This document shows positions 1 through 6,997 of a stretch of 16,505 bases of DNA, in pieces. The DNA lies in assembly GCA_964571855.1 (NCBI GenBank), contig CAZNDO010000039.1:1-16505 (forward strand), in the 5' to 3' direction. This DNA comes from CAYYFX01 sp964571855. GTDB taxonomy: Bacteria > ARS69. Position numbers and translations under genes: made by a program. The notes under the pieces were generated by a model. It saw only the letters and a program-made list of their open reading frames with translations, was not told the DNA's origin and searched no databases. The first letter of the stretch is position 1, and each line of letters opens with the position of its first letter.

Positions 1-2
1 TC

Positions 3-1151
3 CTGGACGAGTGGTCGCGGGCGTCCGTGATCGGGAACCGGTTCCGGGGGAGCGGTAGTGCGACCAAGGAAGGCGGCGCCTCGGCGGGCTTCAAGTCGAT
101 CTTCTCCCTGCCACGGGTCGAGGGGAACACGGTGGACTGGCACCGGGACCAAGGCATCAAGCTGGAGTGGACGAAGGCGGCGTGCCTGAACACGACGGTG
201 GAGGACACCGTGTTCGTGAGGGGGAACACGCTGACGGGCGCAGGCGAGGACAACAGCTCCTTCAACCTTGGCACGGGGCTCGCGATCGCGTGGGGCTGCG
301 CGAAGCGGCACCTGCGCGTCGCCGAGAACACGATCACCGCGTGGTACGAGCGCGGCGCAGATCTACTTCAGTGCGCGGAGACGCGCCTCACGTGCAACGC
401 AATCGTGGACAACCGGGAAGGCCTGCGGCACAGCCGTGACGGGAGCCAGACGGAGACTCAGCCCGTGCGTCTACGGGCCAACACCCTGCACGACAGCTTC
501 GACGTGAACCTCTGGTTCGACGACGCGGTGAAGCTCAAGCTGTACGAGAGCGGCGGGTACGCGCGGGAAAACGCCTTCATGCCGGACTCCGCGGATGCCC
601 AGGGCATTCTCAAGGACAATCTGGATCATGAAGACGGCGGGCTGAACGTCCTGGACGCGCGGTACACGCAGTGGCTGTCGGCAAGCGGCACGACCCTGGG
701 AGTGGCGGACTCGGCCTACGTGCGGGGCCGGATCCGGGGCAACTCGTCGTACGTGAACATCGGGAACCCGCTGTCGAGCGAGACCATCCTCTGCGAACTG
801 GACGGCGGAGGCGCAGGGCAGGGAGCTGAGGACGTGGTCCTGGACCGCGACCATCCCGAGGTGGTGGCGGGCAAGATCGAACTCCTGCTCTCGGACTCGG
901 CGGGACTCGACCGCACCGTTTTCGTCCTCTCGGCCCCGCAAGGGGCGAGGGACGTCCGGATCCGCGTGTACGACGTTCGGGGTCGGTTGATCGCGACACC
1001 GCTGGAGGAGGGCGAAGTGGATGCCGGTCGCCGGTCCGTCGTCTGGAACCGGCGGGATCGGGTCGGCGTTCCGGTGGCATCCGGAGTGTACTTCGTCCGG
1101 CTCGAGACCTCGGTCGGGAGGGCCACGGCGAAAGTCGTGGTAGTCCGTTGA
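3..1151 (+). CDS. 5'-truncated secreted beta-helix protein with FlgD-like C-terminal Ig domain
   Basis: The frame is open from the left edge (first full codon at base 3), so the true start and any signal peptide lie outside the window; the GTG at 27 is only an internal codon. The visible 382 residues begin with short N-rich repeats of the type EGNTV, RGNTLTG, AENTITA and RANTLHD, the pattern of right-handed parallel beta-helix (pectin-lyase-like) surface proteins. The last 80 or so residues (RIRVYDVRGRLIATPL ... VASGVYFVRLE ... KVVVVR) match the FlgD-like Ig module common at the C-terminus of exported proteins in FCB-type bacteria, where it is thought to serve as an adhesion or sorting module. 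No catalytic residues could be assigned. The TGA stop overlaps the TTG start of the next beta-helix gene, so the two are probably translationally coupled. The fold assignment is fairly sure; the function is unknown. Confidence 0.8.
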   Translation: MDEWSRASVIGNRFRGSGSATKEGGASAGFKSIFSLPRVEGNTVDWHRDQGIKLEWTKAACLNTTVEDTVFVRGNTLTGAGEDNSSFNLGTGLAIAWGCAKRHLRVAENTITAWYERGADLLQCAETRLTCNAIVDNREGLRHSRDGSQTETQPVRLRANTLHDSFDVNLWFDDAVKLKLYESGGYARENAFMPDSADAQGILKDNLDHEDGGLNVLDARYTQWLSASGTTLGVADSAYVRGRIRGNSSYVNIGNPLSSETILCELDGGGAGQGAEDVVLDRDHPEVVAGKIELLLSDSAGLDRTVFVLSAPQGARDVRIRVYDVRGRLIATPLEEGEVDAGRRSVVWNRRDRVGVPVASGVYFVRLETSVGRATAKVVVVR

Positions 1152-2449
1152 GGGCGCCGGTGCTCCTGGGCGCGGCGCTGCTCGCGTGGGCGTCCGCCGG
1201 GCAGGCGACCACGTACCGCGTCCCCGAGGATCAACCGACGGTGCTGGCCGCCCTGGACCTGGCCGTGGCGGGGGACTCGGTCCTCGTCGGTCCCGGCACA
1301 TGGACGGAGCGGGACACGCGCTCGATCCTGATCTTCGGCGGCTTGTCGCCGGTGCGGGCCAACGGGTTCATCCGTGCTGGTGTGACCCTCGTGGGAACGG
1401 CGGGCGCGGAGCAGACGGTGCTGCAGGCGGACGCCGTGGGCGGAACGGGTGTTTTGCTGCATCTTCTGGCGCGGGCGGATCAACCGGCGAACGGAACGAT
1501 CACGCTGCGGGGGCTGACCCTCCGCGGACTGGGCCAGTACTACGTTCCCATGGCGATGAAGGAATGCGATCTGGTCGTCGAAGAGTGCTGTTTCGAGCAT
1601 CTGGGGTTCGGGATCATCTTCGACAACGGGGACGTGACGCTGCGCCGGACCACATTCCGGGACAACGATGCCGCGGGATGGTCCAGCCAAGTCGTGGGGC
1701 TTGAGCAATTCGAGGGCGCCGTGACGGTCGAGGACTGCCTGTTCGAGAGGAATCGAGGCTCGATGCTGTTCTCGATGACGCTTCCCGTGGCGGCCTCCGG
1801 GACGTTCCGCCGGAACACGATCCGGGGGAATTGGGCGACGGTGCTCACCGCCACCGGGGTCTACTTGTTGACCTTCGAGGACAACTTGGTGATCGGGAAC
1901 GTCCCGTCTTCCTTCGGATCGCTCCTGAGCGCATACAGCAGCCAAGGCGCGATCTCCGGGAACACGTTCGCGTTCAACGCGGCTGGCTCGCCCCTCGGGA
2001 TCGGTATTGTGGACACGAACTTCCGTACTGACATCGTGGGAAACACGTTCTACGGGAACGACGTGGGTTCTAGCCGGCAGGTGGTCTTCACGCGTACCAG
2101 CGAGCCGTTCCACTTCCGGGATAATGTGATCGCAGGGACAAGGAACGGCGTGGGGTACTGGAATTGGGGGCCCTTCCGCCCCACGGATGGCTGCAACGTC
2201 TTCTGGGACAACCCCGCCGGCCACTTCTCCGGCTACACCCCGCAGCCCACGGACCGCATCGCGGATCCGCTCTTCTGCGACGCCGACGCGGGCGTGTTCA
2301 CCGTACGGGAGGGTTCCCCCTGCCTCCCCGGCGGTGGCCCCGGCTGCGGCCAGATCGGCGCCTGGGGGGAGGGTTGCGGGATCGTGTCGGTCCGGCCGAC
2401 CTCCTGGGGCCGGATCAAGAACCTCTATCGGGAAGGAGACGCACGATGA
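1148..2449 (+). CDS. Secreted right-handed beta-helix repeat protein with C-terminal WGxxKxxYR signature
   Basis: This 433-residue protein starts at a TTG that shares bases with the upstream TGA (TTGA). Residues 1-20 form a signal peptide (MRAPVLLGAALLAWASAGQA, then TTYRVPED). The mature N-terminus YRVPEDQPTVLAALDLAVAGDSVLVGPGTW is the usual opening of beta-helix proteins that bind or cleave polysaccharides. Later turns carry repeated N-G-N patterns (RNTIRGNW, SGNTFAFN, VGNTFYGN). A cysteine-bearing closing module follows (GCNVFWDN ... DPLFCDAD ... SPCLPG ... GAWGEGC). The protein then ends SWGRIKNLYR plus the tail EGDAR. The same W-G-x-x-K-x-x-Y-R ending occurs in the unrelated exported protein near the right end of the window. 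No catalytic residues were identified. It probably acts outside the cell or on the surface, in one unit with its two neighbours. Confidence 0.85.
   Translation: MRAPVLLGAALLAWASAGQATTYRVPEDQPTVLAALDLAVAGDSVLVGPGTWTERDTRSILIFGGLSPVRANGFIRAGVTLVGTAGAEQTVLQADAVGGTGVLLHLLARADQPANGTITLRGLTLRGLGQYYVPMAMKECDLVVEECCFEHLGFGIIFDNGDVTLRRTTFRDNDAAGWSSQVVGLEQFEGAVTVEDCLFERNRGSMLFSMTLPVAASGTFRRNTIRGNWATVLTATGVYLLTFEDNLVIGNVPSSFGSLLSAYSSQGAISGNTFAFNAAGSPLGIGIVDTNFRTDIVGNTFYGNDVGSSRQVVFTRTSEPFHFRDNVIAGTRNGVGYWNWGPFRPTDGCNVFWDNPAGHFSGYTPQPTDRIADPLFCDADAGVFTVREGSPCLPGGGPGCGQIGAWGEGCGIVSVRPTSWGRIKNLYREGDAR
2433..2438 (+). promoter_or_regulatory. Ribosome binding site inside the preceding gene's last codons
   Basis: AAGGAG lies 7 bases before the ATG at 2446 and fixes that start. 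It sits inside the codons for the EGDAR tail of the preceding beta-helix protein, after its WGRIKNLYR signature. The tail may therefore exist only to carry the ribosome binding site. Confidence 0.7.
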
Positions 2450-3045
2450 AGCGGATCCTGAGGAGGACGGCGATGGTCGCCGGGTCGCTCCTGCTCGCGA
2501 GCGGTCCCGCCCTCTCGGCCAGCCGCGAGCTTGCGGCGAGCGGTGTCCATGCGATCCAGCGGGAGGACGGGGAGGCGCGCGTGGTGTTCCGCGTTCCCGG
2601 TCTCGCGGAGCTGACCGGACAGTTCGTGACGAGCGCCACCTTGGAGATCCCGCTCGCGCGAGCAGCCACGGAACGGGACGTGGACGTGTACCTGTTCGCC
2701 GTGTCCCAGGACTGGACGGACGGGGCGGTGAGCTGGACGTCGCCGTGGCGCATCCCGGGCGGGGAGTGGGACCTGGACCACTACGCCATCGCGAATCTCG
2801 GCCCGCGGAACGGCACCGGCGTCCTGCGCTTCGACGTCTCCACGCTGGTGCGCGCCATGGTGGACGGGGACGTTCCGGCCCACGGGTTCATCCTGACCGC
2901 GGGTCCGGCGGAGGGCGTGGGCCGCTTCCGGCCCGACGATCTCGCGGCGCTGGGCGACCTCTCGGGGGCCACGCTCTCGGTGAGCTTCCACCGGGCGAAG
3001 CGGATGCCGGACTGGGTGGGTCTCCCGGAGCGAGCCGGCTCGTGA
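2446..3045 (+). CDS. Secreted DNRLRE/CBM96-like domain protein
   Basis: This 199-residue protein starts at an ATG that overlaps the previous TGA (ATGA). Residues 1-26 are a signal peptide (MKRILRRTAMVAGSLLLASGPALSAS). The rest looks like a single DNRLRE/CBM96-type beta-sandwich: a strand like SATLEIPLARA, then VYLFAVSQDWTDGAVSWTSPW, then GVLRFDVSTLVRAMVDG and HGFILTAG. The family signatures (x-QDWT-x-G-x-V-x-W and F-D-V-T-S-L-V-x-x-W/M-V-x-G-x) are all in order. Such domains bind carbohydrate or decorate extracellular proteins; here the domain stands alone with no enzyme attached. The C-terminus (LPERAGS) has neither the FlgD-like domain nor the WGxxKxxYR signature of its neighbours, so it may be periplasmic or exported differently. 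It is the last gene of the unit and is followed by a hairpin. Confidence 0.8.
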   Translation: MKRILRRTAMVAGSLLLASGPALSASRELAASGVHAIQREDGEARVVFRVPGLAELTGQFVTSATLEIPLARAATERDVDVYLFAVSQDWTDGAVSWTSPWRIPGGEWDLDHYAIANLGPRNGTGVLRFDVSTLVRAMVDGDVPAHGFILTAGPAEGVGRFRPDDLAALGDLSGATLSVSFHRAKRMPDWVGLPERAGS

Positions 3046-3053
3046 TCCACCGC

Positions 3054-3087
3054 GCGGGTGCGACCTCCCCCGGGCGGTCGCACCCGC
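3054..3087 (+). terminator. Strong hairpin closing the beta-helix unit
   Basis: A perfect 12-bp stem (GCGGGTGCGACC at 3054-3065 with its complement at 3076-3087) and a 10-base loop begin 8 bases after the stop codon of the CBM96-like gene. A clean T-run does not follow, so it may be a U-poor terminator or an RNA 3'-end stabiliser. Confidence 0.6.
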
Positions 3088-3104
3088 TGCCCGCTGCCCG
3101 TTCG

Positions 3105-3134
3105 TTGACCACCCTCTCGGCCCGGTGCTACCTT
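3105..3134 (+). promoter_or_regulatory. Predicted sigma-70-type extended -10 promoter for vanZ-like/hisS/aspS
   Basis: TTGACC at 3105-3110 and TACCTT at 3129-3134 are separated by 18 bases, with TG at 3126-3127 placed as in an extended -10 element. Transcription would start near 3141, about 50 bases before the likely start of the VanZ-like gene. The site lies just after the hairpin that ends the previous unit, which supports a unit boundary here. Confidence 0.6.
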
Positions 3135-3182
3135 CGCGGACTTTCTTCCCCGCGGACATCCGGAACGCCGGATCCCGCCGAG

Positions 3183-3187
3183 AGGAG
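3183..3187 (+). promoter_or_regulatory. Ribosome binding site pointing to an ATC start
   Basis: AGGAG ends 5 bases before ATC at 3193. It is the only good Shine-Dalgarno match upstream of the VanZ-like frame and supports translation starting at ATC 3193 rather than at TTG 3250, which has no such site. Confidence 0.45.
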
Positions 3188-3192
3188 CGGCC

Positions 3193-3603
3193 ATCGAAGC
3201 GCCCGTCGCGCCCCCCGCCCGCCGCGGACTGCCCCGCTGGGCGCCGCCGTTGGCGTGGGCCGCGGTCGTGTTCGCCGCGTCGTCCTTGCCGGACCTGCAG
3301 ACCCGCGTCATCGGGATCCAGATCCGGGACAAGCTGGCGCACTTCGGCGAGTACTTCATCTTCGGCTGGCTGGTGGCGCGGTCGTTCGACGGGCAGGGCT
3401 GGTCGACGCGGCGCCACTTCCTGTGGTCGCTCCTGTGCGGCGCGGTGCTGGGCACCCTGGACGAGATCTACCAGGGGTTCGTCCCCGGCCGGGAGCAGGA
3501 CCTCCTGGACCTCCTGGCGGACGTGACCGGCGTGATCGCGGGTTGGTACTTCAGCCGGGAGGACGAGACCGTTGGAGATCCGGGCCCTTCGCGGAACGCG
3601 TGA
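3193..3603 (+). CDS. VanZ-like membrane protein (probable non-canonical ATC start)
   Basis: This is a small integral membrane protein of the VanZ-like family. Visible signatures are RDKLAHFGEYFIFGWL in the second membrane segment and GTLDEIYQGFVPGREQDLLDLLADVTG in the third and fourth, matching the family's K-x-x-H-F-x-E-Y and D-E-x-x-Q-x-F-x-P-x-R-x-x-x-x-x-D patterns. The founding member affects teicoplanin resistance; the function of most homologues is unknown. The frame has no ATG, GTG or TTG between its upstream stop (3106) and TTG 3250. Starting at 3250 would remove the residues before the first membrane segment (LPRWAPPLAWAAVVFAASSLP). ATC at 3193 lies 5 bases after AGGAG and gives a normal 136-residue protein. 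The C-terminal end overlaps hisS by 32 bases and carries its ribosome binding site. The family call is confident; the start is not. Confidence 0.75.
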   Translation: MEAPVAPPARRGLPRWAPPLAWAAVVFAASSLPDLQTRVIGIQIRDKLAHFGEYFIFGWLVARSFDGQGWSTRRHFLWSLLCGAVLGTLDEIYQGFVPGREQDLLDLLADVTGVIAGWYFSREDETVGDPGPSRNA

Positions 3604-4846
3604 TCTCGTCTCGCCGGAGATCGCGCTCTGGCAGCGGATGGAGGAGACCGCCCGGCGCGTCCTCTCCGCGGCGTGCTACTCCGAGATCCGCACGCCCGTC
3701 TTCGAGCGCACGGAGCTGTTCGAGCGCGGCGTGGGCGAGGCCACGGACATCGTGGGCAAGGAGATGTACTCCTTCCTCACGCGCTCCGAGGAGCGGGTCA
3801 CGCTCCGCCCCGAGAACACGGCCGGCGTGGTGCGCGCGTACCTGGAGCTGGGGCTGCGGGCGAGGATGCCCGCACCGCTGAAGCTCTGGTACGCGGGCCC
3901 GATGTTCCGCTACGAGCGCCCGCAGAAGGGGCGGCAGCGGCAGTTCCACCAGCTCGGCGTGGAGATCCTGGATTCGGCGGACCCGCGCGCGGACGCGGAC
4001 GTGATCCTCGTGGCGTGCGAGTACCTGCGCGCGCTCGGGGTCGACGACCTCACGGTGGACCTGAACTCGCTGGGCGACGCGGAGGATCGCGCGCGGTACC
4101 GCGAGGCGCTGGTGGCGTACCTGCGCTCGGTGGCGGACCGGCTGGACAAGGACAGCCGGGACCGCCTGGAGCGGAACCCCCTGCGCGTGCTGGACTCCAA
4201 GGACGAGGGCACGCGCGCGGCCATCGCCGGCGCGCCGTCCATCCTGGACTTCCTGGGCGCGGACGCCGCGGCGCACTTCGCCGAGGTGCGCGCGCTCCTG
4301 GACGCGGCGGACGTGCGCACGCGTCTCGTGCCCACGCTCGTGCGCGGGCTGGACTACTACTCGCGCACGACGTTCGAGATCCAGTCCGAGAAGCTCGGCG
4401 CGCAGTCCACCGTGTGCGGCGGCGGCCGCTACGACGGGCTCGTCTCCGAGCTGGGCGGGCCGCCCACGCCGTGCGTGGGCTGGGCGCTGGGGCTGGAGCG
4501 GCTGGCCATCATCCTGGCGGAGACGTCCGGGGTGCCGGAGGCGGCCGGGCCGCTGGCGTTCGTGGTGGCCATGGGGGACGCGGCGCGCCGCGCCTCGCTC
4601 GCGCTCGCGCGCGACCTGCGGCGCGAGGGGATCCCGTGCGACGTCTCGTGCGTGGACGGCGGGTTCGGCAAGCAGTTCAAGGCGGCGGACCGCCGCGGCG
4701 CGCGCTTCGCGGTCGTGCTGGGCGAGGACGAGATGGCGAAGGGAACGGTGTCGTTGAAGGAGCTGGCCACGGGCGAGCAGGTGGAGATCCCGCGCGGGGA
4801 GCTGGCCGCCCGGCTGCTCACGGCGAAGGCGGAGGGGAACGTATGA
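3572..4846 (+). CDS. hisS: Histidyl-tRNA synthetase
   Basis: This class II synthetase charges tRNA-His with histidine in the cytoplasm. Its 424 residues are the normal bacterial length. The N-terminus MEIRALRGTRDL is the typical HisRS opening. Motif 2 is at residues 111-131 (MFRYERPQKGRQRQFHQLGVE, shown only in part in most relatives). The HisA signature RGLDYYSRTTFE begins at residue 258, followed by GGGRYDGL. Motif 3 is CVGWALGLERL from residue 301. The remaining C-terminal 90 residues are the anticodon-binding domain. The start is TTG at 3572, with GGGAGGA at 3557-3563 eight bases upstream, inside the VanZ-like gene; no better start fits the family's N-terminus. The stop overlaps the aspS start (ATGA at 4843), indicating coupled translation. 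No key residue appears to be missing. Confidence 0.96.
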   Translation: MEIRALRGTRDLVSPEIALWQRMEETARRVLSAACYSEIRTPVFERTELFERGVGEATDIVGKEMYSFLTRSEERVTLRPENTAGVVRAYLELGLRARMPAPLKLWYAGPMFRYERPQKGRQRQFHQLGVEILDSADPRADADVILVACEYLRALGVDDLTVDLNSLGDAEDRARYREALVAYLRSVADRLDKDSRDRLERNPLRVLDSKDEGTRAAIAGAPSILDFLGADAAAHFAEVRALLDAADVRTRLVPTLVRGLDYYSRTTFEIQSEKLGAQSTVCGGGRYDGLVSELGGPPTPCVGWALGLERLAIILAETSGVPEAAGPLAFVVAMGDAARRASLALARDLRREGIPCDVSCVDGGFGKQFKAADRRGARFAVVLGEDEMAKGTVSLKELATGEQVEIPRGELAARLLTAKAEGNV

Positions 4847-6639
4847 AGCTCTCGACGCGCCTGCGCACGCACGCGTGCGGGAAGGTGGACGCGTCGCTCG
4901 CGGGGAGCGAGGTGGCGCTGTGCGGCTGGGTGCAGCGCACGCGCGACCACGGCGGCATGGTGTTCGTGGACCTGCGGGATCGCTGGGGCGTGGTGCAGCT
5001 CGTGTTCGCGGACGGCAACGCGGCGCTGCTCGCCGCGGCGCGCGACCTGCGCAACGAGACCTCCCTGCGCATCACGGGCGACGTGGTCCGGCGCGACGCC
5101 GCCACCGTGAACCCGAAGATGGCCACGGGCGAGATCGAGATCGTGGTGAAGACCCTCGAGGTGCTGAACAGCGCGCCCGTGGAGCTGCCCTTCCAGGTGG
5201 AGGGCGCGGCCGAGGCGGGCGAGGAGCTGCGCCTCAAGCACCGCTACCTGGACCTGCGCCGCACCACGCTGCAGGACACGCTGGCGCTGCGCTCGCGCGT
5301 GGCGCTGGAGACGCGGAAGTACCTGGACGCGCAGGGCTTCGTGGACATCGAGACGCCCATGCTGGTGAAGCGCACGCCGGAGGGCGCGCGGGACTACCTC
5401 GTGCCGAGCCGCGTGCACCCCGGCGAGTTCTACGCGCTGCCGCAGTCCCCGCAGCTCTACAAGCAGATCCTCATGGTCTCCGGCTTCGACCGCTACTACC
5501 AGCTCGCGCGCTGCCTGCGCGACGAGGATCTGCGCGCGGACCGGCAGCCGGAGTTCTCGCAGATCGATCTGGAGATGTCGTACGTGGAGGAGGAGGACGT
5601 CTTCGCGCTCATCGAGGGGCTGACCCGGCACCTGTGGCGCGAGGCGCTCGGCGTGGAGATCCCCGTCCCGTTCCCGCGCCTCACGTGGGCCGAGGCCATG
5701 GAGCGCTACGGCTCGGACAAGCCGGACCTGCGCGCCGGCCCCGGCTTCTTCGACGCGGGCGATCTCGCCGAGCGCTCCACGTCGGACCTGTTCAAGGGCG
5801 TGCGCGCGCGCGGCGAGCGCATGAAGGGGCTGCGCGTGGCCGGCGGCGGGGACTGGTCGCGCAAGGTCGTGGACGAGCTCGGCGTCACGGCGGCCGGCGG
5901 CGGCGCGAAGGGGCTGGCGTGGATGAAGGTGGGGGAGGGCGGCGAGCTGTCGGGCGGCGTGGCGAAGTTCTTCGCGGACGTGGCGAAGGAGCTGGTGGCG
6001 CGCGCGGAGGCGGCCCCGGGGGATCTCCTCCTCTTCGTCGCCGGGCCGGAGAAGGTGGTGAACGCGTCCCTGGATCTCGTGCGCCGCGACGTGGCGAAGC
6101 GCCGCGGCCTCGCGCAGGGGAAGCCCCCGGCGTTCCTGTGGGTGCACCGCTTCCCGTTGTTCGAGAAGGACCCGGACACGGGCGCGTGGGTGCCGTGCCA
6201 CCACGTCTTCACCATGCCGCACGACGAGTTCCGCGAGACCTTCGACACGGATCCCGGCCCGGCCGTCGGCAAGCTGTACGACCTGGTGCTGGACGGGAAC
6301 GAGCTGGGCTCCGGCAGCGTCCGCATCCACCGCCGCGACCTGCAGGAGCGCGCGCTGAAGGTGATAGGGATCGACGCGGCGGAGGCGGAGCGGCGCTTCG
6401 GCTTCCTGCTGCGCGCGTTCGAGTACGGCGCGCCGCCGCACGGCGGGATCGCCCTGGGCTTCGACCGCATCATCATGCTGATGACCGGCCGCTCCTCGCT
6501 CCGCGACGTGATCGCCTTCCCGAAGAACAGCCGCGCGATCTCGCCGATGGACGAGTGCCCGTCCGCTGTGGAGCCGCAGCTCCTGGACGACCTGCACATC
6601 GTGGTGCGCGCGGAGGCGAAGGCGCCCGGCGGCGCGTGA
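4843..6639 (+). CDS. aspS: Aspartyl-tRNA synthetase, probably non-discriminating
   Basis: This 598-residue bacterial-type AspRS starts at an ATG that overlaps the hisS stop. Domain order is an OB-fold anticodon-binding domain (residues 1-110, with GWVQRTRDHGGMVFVDLRDR), the class II catalytic core with motif 1 (VDIETPMLVKRTPEGARDYL), motif 2 from about residue 215 (YYQLARCLRDEDLRADRQPEF), a GAD-type insertion at roughly 290-430, and motif 3 (GIALGFDRIIMLMTGRSSLRD) near 534-555. Residue His36 in RDHGG occupies the position that is His in the non-discriminating Pseudomonas aeruginosa enzyme (His31) and Leu in the discriminating E. coli enzyme. I infer that it charges both tRNA-Asp and tRNA-Asn, the latter for later amidation by GatCAB. 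No amidotransferase gene lies in the window. Identity is certain; tRNA specificity is inference. Confidence 0.96.
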   Translation: MKLSTRLRTHACGKVDASLAGSEVALCGWVQRTRDHGGMVFVDLRDRWGVVQLVFADGNAALLAAARDLRNETSLRITGDVVRRDAATVNPKMATGEIEIVVKTLEVLNSAPVELPFQVEGAAEAGEELRLKHRYLDLRRTTLQDTLALRSRVALETRKYLDAQGFVDIETPMLVKRTPEGARDYLVPSRVHPGEFYALPQSPQLYKQILMVSGFDRYYQLARCLRDEDLRADRQPEFSQIDLEMSYVEEEDVFALIEGLTRHLWREALGVEIPVPFPRLTWAEAMERYGSDKPDLRAGPGFFDAGDLAERSTSDLFKGVRARGERMKGLRVAGGGDWSRKVVDELGVTAAGGGAKGLAWMKVGEGGELSGGVAKFFADVAKELVARAEAAPGDLLLFVAGPEKVVNASLDLVRRDVAKRRGLAQGKPPAFLWVHRFPLFEKDPDTGAWVPCHHVFTMPHDEFRETFDTDPGPAVGKLYDLVLDGNELGSGSVRIHRRDLQERALKVIGIDAAEAERRFGFLLRAFEYGAPPHGGIALGFDRIIMLMTGRSSLRDVIAFPKNSRAISPMDECPSAVEPQLLDDLHIVVRAEAKAPGGA

Positions 6640-6649
6640 GGGCGCGAGG

Positions 6650-6678
6650 TTGGCCGGCTTGCGGGTGCGTGGTATGGT
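6650..6678 (+). promoter_or_regulatory. Predicted sigma-70-type promoter for the lipoprotein/LysM pair
   Basis: TTGGCC at 6650-6655 and TATGGT at 6673-6678 are separated by 17 bases. They begin 10 bases after the aspS stop and lie about 45 bases before the ATG at 6722. The -35 box is a moderate match and the -10 box a good one for such a GC-rich genome. Confidence 0.5.
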
Positions 6679-6721
6679 GCGGTCCTCGGGAGCGACGGAT
6701 CGCGGAACCGGGAGGATGCCC

Positions 6722-6997
6722 ATGATCGGCCTTCGGAAAGGGATCGTCGCGCTTGCGGGCGCGGGGATCATGACGTTCGCGGCGGGCTGCGGCGGCACGC
6801 CGCCGCCGTGCCAGACGGATCTCGCCGCGGTGGACTCCGCGCGGAAGGCCGCGGCGGAGGCGGAGGCGAAGCTCGCCGCCGCGGAGCGCGAGAGGCAGCA
6901 GCTGGAGGAGGCCATCGCCGCGGAGACCGCGCGCAAGGCGGAGCTGGAGGCGCGCAAGGCGGAGCTCGAGGCGAAGATCGCGGAGTACTCGAAATGA
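6722..6997 (+). CDS. Small coiled-coil lipoprotein
   Basis: This 91-residue protein starts at ATG 6722, chosen because GGAGG at 6711-6715 lies 6 bases upstream; ATG 6716 is in frame but touches that site. Residues 1-22 are a lipoprotein signal (MIGLRKGIVALAGAGIMTFAAG) and Cys23 is the lipidation site (lipobox A-A-G-C), followed by Gly rather than Asp, consistent with outer-membrane retention. From about residue 40 to the end it is a heptad-rich coiled coil dominated by Ala, Glu, Lys and Leu (AEAEAKLAAAERERQQLEEA). No enzymatic domain is present. The size and design recall Lpp-type spacers, but I see no homology to Lpp. The stop overlaps the start of the LysM gene (ATGA at 6994), so the two products are made together and may interact. 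Confidence 0.8.
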   Translation: MIGLRKGIVALAGAGIMTFAAGCGGTPPPCQTDLAAVDSARKAAAEAEAKLAAAERERQQLEEAIAAETARKAELEARKAELEAKIAEYSK

